Source: Candidatus Moraniibacteriota bacterium
GTDB taxonomy: Bacteria > Patescibacteriota > Minisyncoccia > CAIUEV01 > JAHKAQ01
Assembly: GCA_014729445.1 (NCBI GenBank)
Contig: WJJX01000117.1
Span: 1 to 7,197, forward strand
Direction of reading: 5' to 3'
Length of the DNA stretch: 7,197 nucleotides
Below are positions 4,604 through 7,197 of this stretch, piece after piece; position 1 is the stretch's first letter, and each line of letters begins with the position of its first letter. The position numbers were made by a program, and so were the translations under genes. The notes below the pieces were generated by a model, which worked only from the letters and a program-made list of their open reading frames with translations, was not told where the DNA came from and searched no databases.

Positions 4604-5449
4604 TTAAACCGATTCTAATAATTTTTCGTAAGCCATTTTAGCCCGATCGGTTTCAGTTTCTTCTTTTAAGTCTCTGGGCCTATCCTCTTTAATTTCTTCC
4701 ACCGGCAAATTTTTCTTAACTTCCTCCGGTGCTGAATACTCGATTTGAGGATTATAATTATTTTCATAATAATTTTCATTAGAAGGAAAATAGTTTTCTT
4801 CTTCTTTTGAATAAAACCAATTATCAATCTTTTTTCCGTTAATTAAGATTAACCCAACCGAGATAAAGATTCCGGAAATGAACCCGGCTACAACTACTAA
4901 AGGAATATTCGGAAAAGTCGGCTTGTTAGAAATAATCGGTCCACTAATCCTGTTTAATCTAATATTAGCGTTGCCATGGTATTGTCCGCCGTCTTCGGTT
5001 AATTCTCCAATAACCGCTGTCATTATTTCTTGATTAACTTTTTTATTTTCATAAATAACTTCAATATCAACGATCCCGGAGTTAACAATACTGTTTGATT
5101 TAACCACCTTATTCCACTCTTCTAACCTTTTATCATAATCCTTTTCCCAAATAGAAGTTTTCGCAATCGCCGGATATCTTTCAGCTACTCCATCCATAAA
5201 ATTAGACGACCCGACCACTTTTTCGATGACTTCTCCGGCATATTCCGAAGCCTTAGCCGCTCGATAAGCGTCAATGTCCAAATTATCCTGCAAAATCAAA
5301 ATCTTAGCCGTACTGCTATACTTGGGAGTAATAAGACTACTGACAATAAAAGCTAAACAAGCAAAAAAGATCCCAAAAAAGAGAATAAACTTCCATCTCT
5401 TTAAGATTAGGCCAAATTCCGATATTTGATTGTTGGAATTGTTTCCCAT
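4604..5449 (-). CDS. Wzz-like polysaccharide chain-length/co-polymerase membrane protein
   Basis: A 281-aa protein with two membrane segments, about residues 21-40 and 183-204. They flank an external domain containing YSSTAKILI near its start and a Pro-rich KPTFPNIP before the second segment. This is the layout of Wzz and of the transmembrane adaptors of bacterial tyrosine kinases, which set the chain length of surface polysaccharides. The external domain is short for the family. The cytoplasmic tail (205-281) is acidic, with six Tyr in 26 residues (Y213, 220, 227, 228, 232, 238) and no Walker A or kinase domain, so any kinase would be encoded elsewhere. It is the first gene of the probable operon with the radical SAM gene and is divergent from the glycosyltransferase. 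No SD precedes the ATG. The promoter is at 5496-5524. Confidence 0.82.
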   Translation of the reverse strand: MGNNSNNQISEFGLILKRWKFILFFGIFFACLAFIVSSLITPKYSSTAKILILQDNLDIDAYRAAKASEYAGEVIEKVVGSSNFMDGVAERYPAIAKTSIWEKDYDKRLEEWNKVVKSNSIVNSGIVDIEVIYENKKVNQEIMTAVIGELTEDGGQYHGNANIRLNRISGPIISNKPTFPNIPLVVVAGFISGIFISVGLILINGKKIDNWFYSKEEENYFPSNENYYENNYNPQIEYSAPEEVKKNLPVEEIKEDRPRDLKEETETDRAKMAYEKLLESV

Positions 5450-5495
5450 TGCTTTAAAATAAACTAATTGATTAAATTAACTTTCGTAACAAGCC

Positions 5496-5524
5496 ACATT
5501 ACCATAAAAATAAAAACTTGTCAA
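5496..5524 (-). promoter_or_regulatory. Predicted promoter of the wzz-like/radical SAM operon
   Basis: On the minus strand, consensus TTGACA (5519-5524), a 17-nt spacer and TAATGT (5496-5501, weak), with an extended TG before the -10. A start near 5489 leaves a 40-nt leader. A second TTGACA lies at 5528-5533. Confidence 0.6.
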
Positions 5525-5526
5525 TA

Positions 5527-5555
5527 TTGTCAACGGATGATTTTGCGTTTAGACT
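5527..5555 (+). promoter_or_regulatory. Possible weak promoter of the glycosyltransferase gene
   Basis: TTGTCA (5527-5532), a 17-nt spacer and TAGACT (5550-5555, 4 of 6). It shares its -35 bases with a minus-strand TTGACA (5528-5533), so divergent promoters would compete here. Any transcript would carry the 92-bp palindromic element in its leader. Confidence 0.3.
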
Positions 5556-5571
5556 GGAAAGAAATAAACCT

Positions 5572-5663
5572 AAACCCCCTCTGTCTCCCCCTTCATCAGG
5601 GGGAGAACGATAAATTAAAGTTAACGTCCCCTCCCTGATAAAAGGAGGGACAGGGTGGGTTTT
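5572..5663 (+). repeat. 92-bp palindromic element (intergenic copy)
   Basis: The ends are imperfect inverted repeats: AAACCCCCTCTGTCTCCCCC at the left, and a right end whose complement reads AAACCCACCCTGTCCCTCC. Inside are CTCCCCCT/AGGGGGAG around TCATC, and a second hairpin of CTCCCT/AGGAGGG type. The element is nearly identical to 6316-6408: only five substitutions and one 1-nt gap by hand alignment. It ends 14 nt before the glycosyltransferase ATG and contains AAAGGAGGG (5641-5649), too far from the ATG (28 nt) to be an ordinary SD. It is small, has no coding capacity and has palindromic ends, so it behaves like a MITE-type element. No target duplication is clear. Confidence 0.85.
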
Positions 5664-5677
5664 TAAAAAGCCCCACC

Positions 5678-6988
5678 ATGCCCCAAAAGCCCCACATCAT
5701 AGCCATCGTCCAAAACCTGCCTTTGCCCCAGGACCGTAAACTCATGGACACTCTAACCGTCCTCGTCGAGGCCGGTTACTGCGTTTACGCTATCTCCCCG
5801 GCCCAAAAAAGCCAAAAACCCTTCGAAATCATCCAAAACATCAAAATTTACCGCTATAAACCCTATATTTCCAAAGGCTCTTCCCTTTTTGGATATTTCT
5901 TGGAATATACAAATGCATTTATAAAAACATTTTGGTTGGCGGGGAAGATATATTTTTACCCCCCAAACCCCCAAGGGGGCTTACGAAAATCTACAGGGGG
6001 GGTTATTCATATTACTAACCCGCCGGATTTAATGTTTCCAATCGCCGTTTTCTTTAAGATTTTTGACCTGAAATTCGTTTTTGACCACCATGATTTGGTG
6101 CCGGAAATGCTTTTAGCTAAATTTAAGGCGAAAAAAACCGGTTTTTTGTATAAATTGCTCGTTTTCTTCGAAAAATTGACCCTAAAATCGGCCGATTTAC
6201 ATATCGTCACCTGTGAATCCGCCAAACAATTAACCCGAAAACGCCATAATTTCAAGGCAAAAACCGTGATAATTAGGAATTCAATCGATTTACAGCCTTT
6301 TGAGATCAAACAAAAAAACCCCATCTATCTCCCCCTTCATCAGGGGGAGAACGATAAATTAAAGGATAACGTCCCCTCCCTGATGAAGGGAGGGACAGGG
6401 TGGGTTTTCAATCCAGAGGTTCTCTGCGCCTACGTCGGTGTTATGGGCCTCCAAGACGGCCTAAAAAACCTGATCGAATCGATCAATTACGTGGTAAACG
6501 GCCAAGGCCGGACCGATATTGGCTTTGTTCTAATGGGTGATGGCGATGATTTAAAAAACATTAAACAACGGGTTAAAGACTATAATTTAGCTAAAAACGT
6601 GATTTTTACCGGTTGGGTTGATAAAAACCAGATGGCTAGTTATTTAAAACAAGCCCAAATCGGGCTTATGCCGGAGCCTCAGAACGATTATACTCATAAT
6701 TCTTTGCATAATAAGGTTTTGGAATATATGGCGGCCGGGCTGCCTTTTGTTATGTATGAGCTAAAAGAAGACAAAAAAACCGCTAAAGAAGCGGCCCTTT
6801 ATATCAAAAAAGAGGATCCGATTGCTTTTGGAAACGCGATAATTAAGCTGGCAGATGATGAAAAATTGAGGAAAAAGATGGGGGATTATGGGAAAAAACG
6901 GTTTAAAAGTGAAAAATATGGGTTTAAATATCAGAAAGAGAGTTTAATTGAAGCTTATTCGAGTCTGAACCAGGATGGTCAGGATTGA
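5678..6988 (+). CDS. GT4-type glycosyltransferase with in-frame repeat-derived insertions
   Basis: A 436-aa GT-B fold enzyme predicted to transfer a sugar from a nucleotide-sugar donor to a growing glycan on the cytoplasmic side. The N-terminal domain shows VIHITNPPDLMFP (109-121) and FDHHDLVPE (135-143), typical of this GT4 subgroup. The C-terminal domain shows AYVGVMGLQDGL (251-262), MGDGDD (286-291), FTGWVDK (310-316) and the donor-binding HNKVLEYMAAGLPFV (344-358) with its Glu. Two segments look foreign. Residues about 94-108 come from a G/C-tract palindrome. Residues 214-244 (31 aa) come from the palindromic element also found upstream of the gene. Both lie in surface loops or the interdomain linker, so the enzyme may still work. 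The last residues (NQDGQD) derive from a CAGGAT repeat. The ATG at 5678 is the only start after an in-frame stop at 5639, and it has no SD. G+C falls markedly from 5' to 3'. Confidence 0.9.
   Translation: MPQKPHIIAIVQNLPLPQDRKLMDTLTVLVEAGYCVYAISPAQKSQKPFEIIQNIKIYRYKPYISKGSSLFGYFLEYTNAFIKTFWLAGKIYFYPPNPQGGLRKSTGGVIHITNPPDLMFPIAVFFKIFDLKFVFDHHDLVPEMLLAKFKAKKTGFLYKLLVFFEKLTLKSADLHIVTCESAKQLTRKRHNFKAKTVIIRNSIDLQPFEIKQKNPIYLPLHQGENDKLKDNVPSLMKGGTGWVFNPEVLCAYVGVMGLQDGLKNLIESINYVVNGQGRTDIGFVLMGDGDDLKNIKQRVKDYNLAKNVIFTGWVDKNQMASYLKQAQIGLMPEPQNDYTHNSLHNKVLEYMAAGLPFVMYELKEDKKTAKEAALYIKKEDPIAFGNAIIKLADDEKLRKKMGDYGKKRFKSEKYGFKYQKESLIEAYSSLNQDGQD
5958..6003 (+). repeat. G/C-tract palindromic insertion inside the glycosyltransferase gene
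   Basis: The segment begins ACCCCCC, contains the perfect palindrome CCCCCAAGGGGG (5968-5979) and ends AGGGGGGGT, so its ends are inverted repeats. It encodes about 15 residues (YPPNPQGGLRKSTGG) placed directly before the conserved strand VIHITNPPD. Base composition is unlike the surrounding AT-rich codons. It is a different family from the 92/93-bp element, and no second copy is in the window, so its mobile nature is inferred from structure. Confidence 0.6.
6316..6408 (+). repeat. 93-bp palindromic element (in-frame intragenic copy)
   Basis: This is a copy of the element at 5572-5663 with the same ends and both inner hairpins. It differs by five substitutions and one extra base (AAAGGATAACG versus AAAGTTAACG), which makes it 93 bp, i.e. 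exactly 31 codons. Removing it joins ...EIKQK to NPEVLCAYVGVMG, a natural linker for a GT4 enzyme. Within it the intergenic copy's TGATAAAAGG is TGATGAAGGG. The TGA is out of the gene's frame, and the frame used here (LPLHQGEN...KGGTGWVF) is open throughout. Confidence 0.88.
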
Positions 6989-7054
6989 AACGGATGACCG
7001 GGATTGTTTTAAATATCCTGTTTTATCCTTTTTCATCCTGAAAATCCTGGTTCA
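6966..7054. repeat. CAGGAT-family inverted repeat overlapping the glycosyltransferase stop
   Basis: The left arm starts TGAACCAGGATGGTCAGGAT (6966). The right arm ends at 7054 and its complement reads TGAACCAGGATTTTCAGGAT, with further GGAT units inside, so about 40 bases on each side can pair imperfectly. The first 23 bases are the last codons and TGA stop of the glycosyltransferase. It could act as a transcript-end hairpin, but no T tract follows. Confidence 0.8.
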
Positions 7055-7094
7055 ATATTTGTTAGCATTGCAGCAAAAGAGTTTACACTTTTAA

Positions 7095-7125
7095 GTTAAG
7101 ATAAAGAATTAAAATTTATCTTAAC
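7095..7125 (+). promoter_or_regulatory. Perfect 11-bp inverted repeat just before the next start codon
   Basis: GTTAAGATAAA (7095-7105) and TTTATCTTAAC (7115-7125) are perfectly complementary around a 9-nt AT loop, ending three bases before the ATG at 7129. In RNA it would hide the ribosome landing site; in DNA it could be an operator. No SD is present. A weak promoter-like TTTACA lies at 7082-7087. Confidence 0.5.
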
Positions 7126-7128
7126 AAC

Positions 7129-7197
7129 ATGAATAGCTATGATCCAAGATACCTTATGCTACAAGAAAAAAAGTTAAAACAAATAATAAATAAAAAG
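7129..7197 (+). CDS. Start of an unidentified gene (partial)
   Basis: ATG at 7129 opens a frame of 23 codons to the window edge, beginning MNSYDPRYLMLQEKKLKQII. It is Lys-rich and probably helical. It lies on the same strand as the glycosyltransferase, 140 nt downstream, with a CAGGAT repeat and an 11-bp inverted repeat between them. There is no SD, as for most genes here. The length visible is too short to assign a family. Its position suggests another glycan gene, but that is only proximity, and a chance open frame cannot be excluded. Confidence 0.45.
   Translation, partial: MNSYDPRYLMLQEKKLKQIINKK

Noticed and set aside
5753..6324. Two minus-strand frames antisense to the glycosyltransferase
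   Set aside because: They are antisense to a conserved GT4 gene with clear motifs and show no start signals.
5958..6408. Frameshift or pseudogene in the glycosyltransferase caused by the insertions
   Set aside because: The frame stays open through both inserts, and all C-terminal motifs up to the end follow in the same frame.

Overview
The window looks like a chromosomal piece from an uncultured, AT-rich bacterium with a cell-surface polysaccharide programme. A Patescibacteria (CPR)-type genome is my best guess, and only a guess. It rests on short intergenic gaps, AT-rich genes mostly lacking Shine-Dalgarno (SD) sequences, a HEPN/nucleotidyltransferase pair, and many short palindromic repeats. 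No rRNA, tRNA or CRISPR array is visible, and no universal marker gene is present to fix the lineage.

Layout. 1-201 (+) is the Cys-rich 3' end of a gene, possibly a radical SAM/SPASM protein. 233-942 (-) is an overlapping HEPN + minimal nucleotidyltransferase (MNT) pair with its own promoter. 943-1226 holds that promoter, a ~104-bp inverted repeat of a 'CAGGAT' family, and a terminator. 1227-3300 (-) is a distinct G+C-richer block with two exported proteins: a 108-aa protein and a 398-aa LysM-like/coiled-coil protein. They share a C-terminal domain I do not recognise. Each gene has a TTGACA-type promoter, a structured leader, a good SD and a terminator, suggesting strong, separately controlled expression. 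3427-5449 (-) is a probable two-gene operon, a Wzz-like chain-length protein followed by a radical SAM enzyme. 5678-6988 (+) is a divergent GT4 glycosyltransferase. 7129-7197 (+) is the start of an unidentified gene.

The most unusual feature is the glycosyltransferase gene. A 92-bp palindromic element lies just before its start codon. A 93-bp, roughly 94% identical copy sits in frame inside the gene and adds exactly 31 residues between the two Rossmann domains. A second, G/C-tract palindrome adds about 15 more residues, and a third repeat family supplies the stop codon and last residues. The gene therefore seems to have absorbed three different repeat families without losing its reading frame.

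The Wzz-like protein, the glycosyltransferase and perhaps the radical SAM enzyme plausibly act in export or assembly of one surface glycan. The two exported proteins may sit in the same envelope. Both links are inferred from proximity only.
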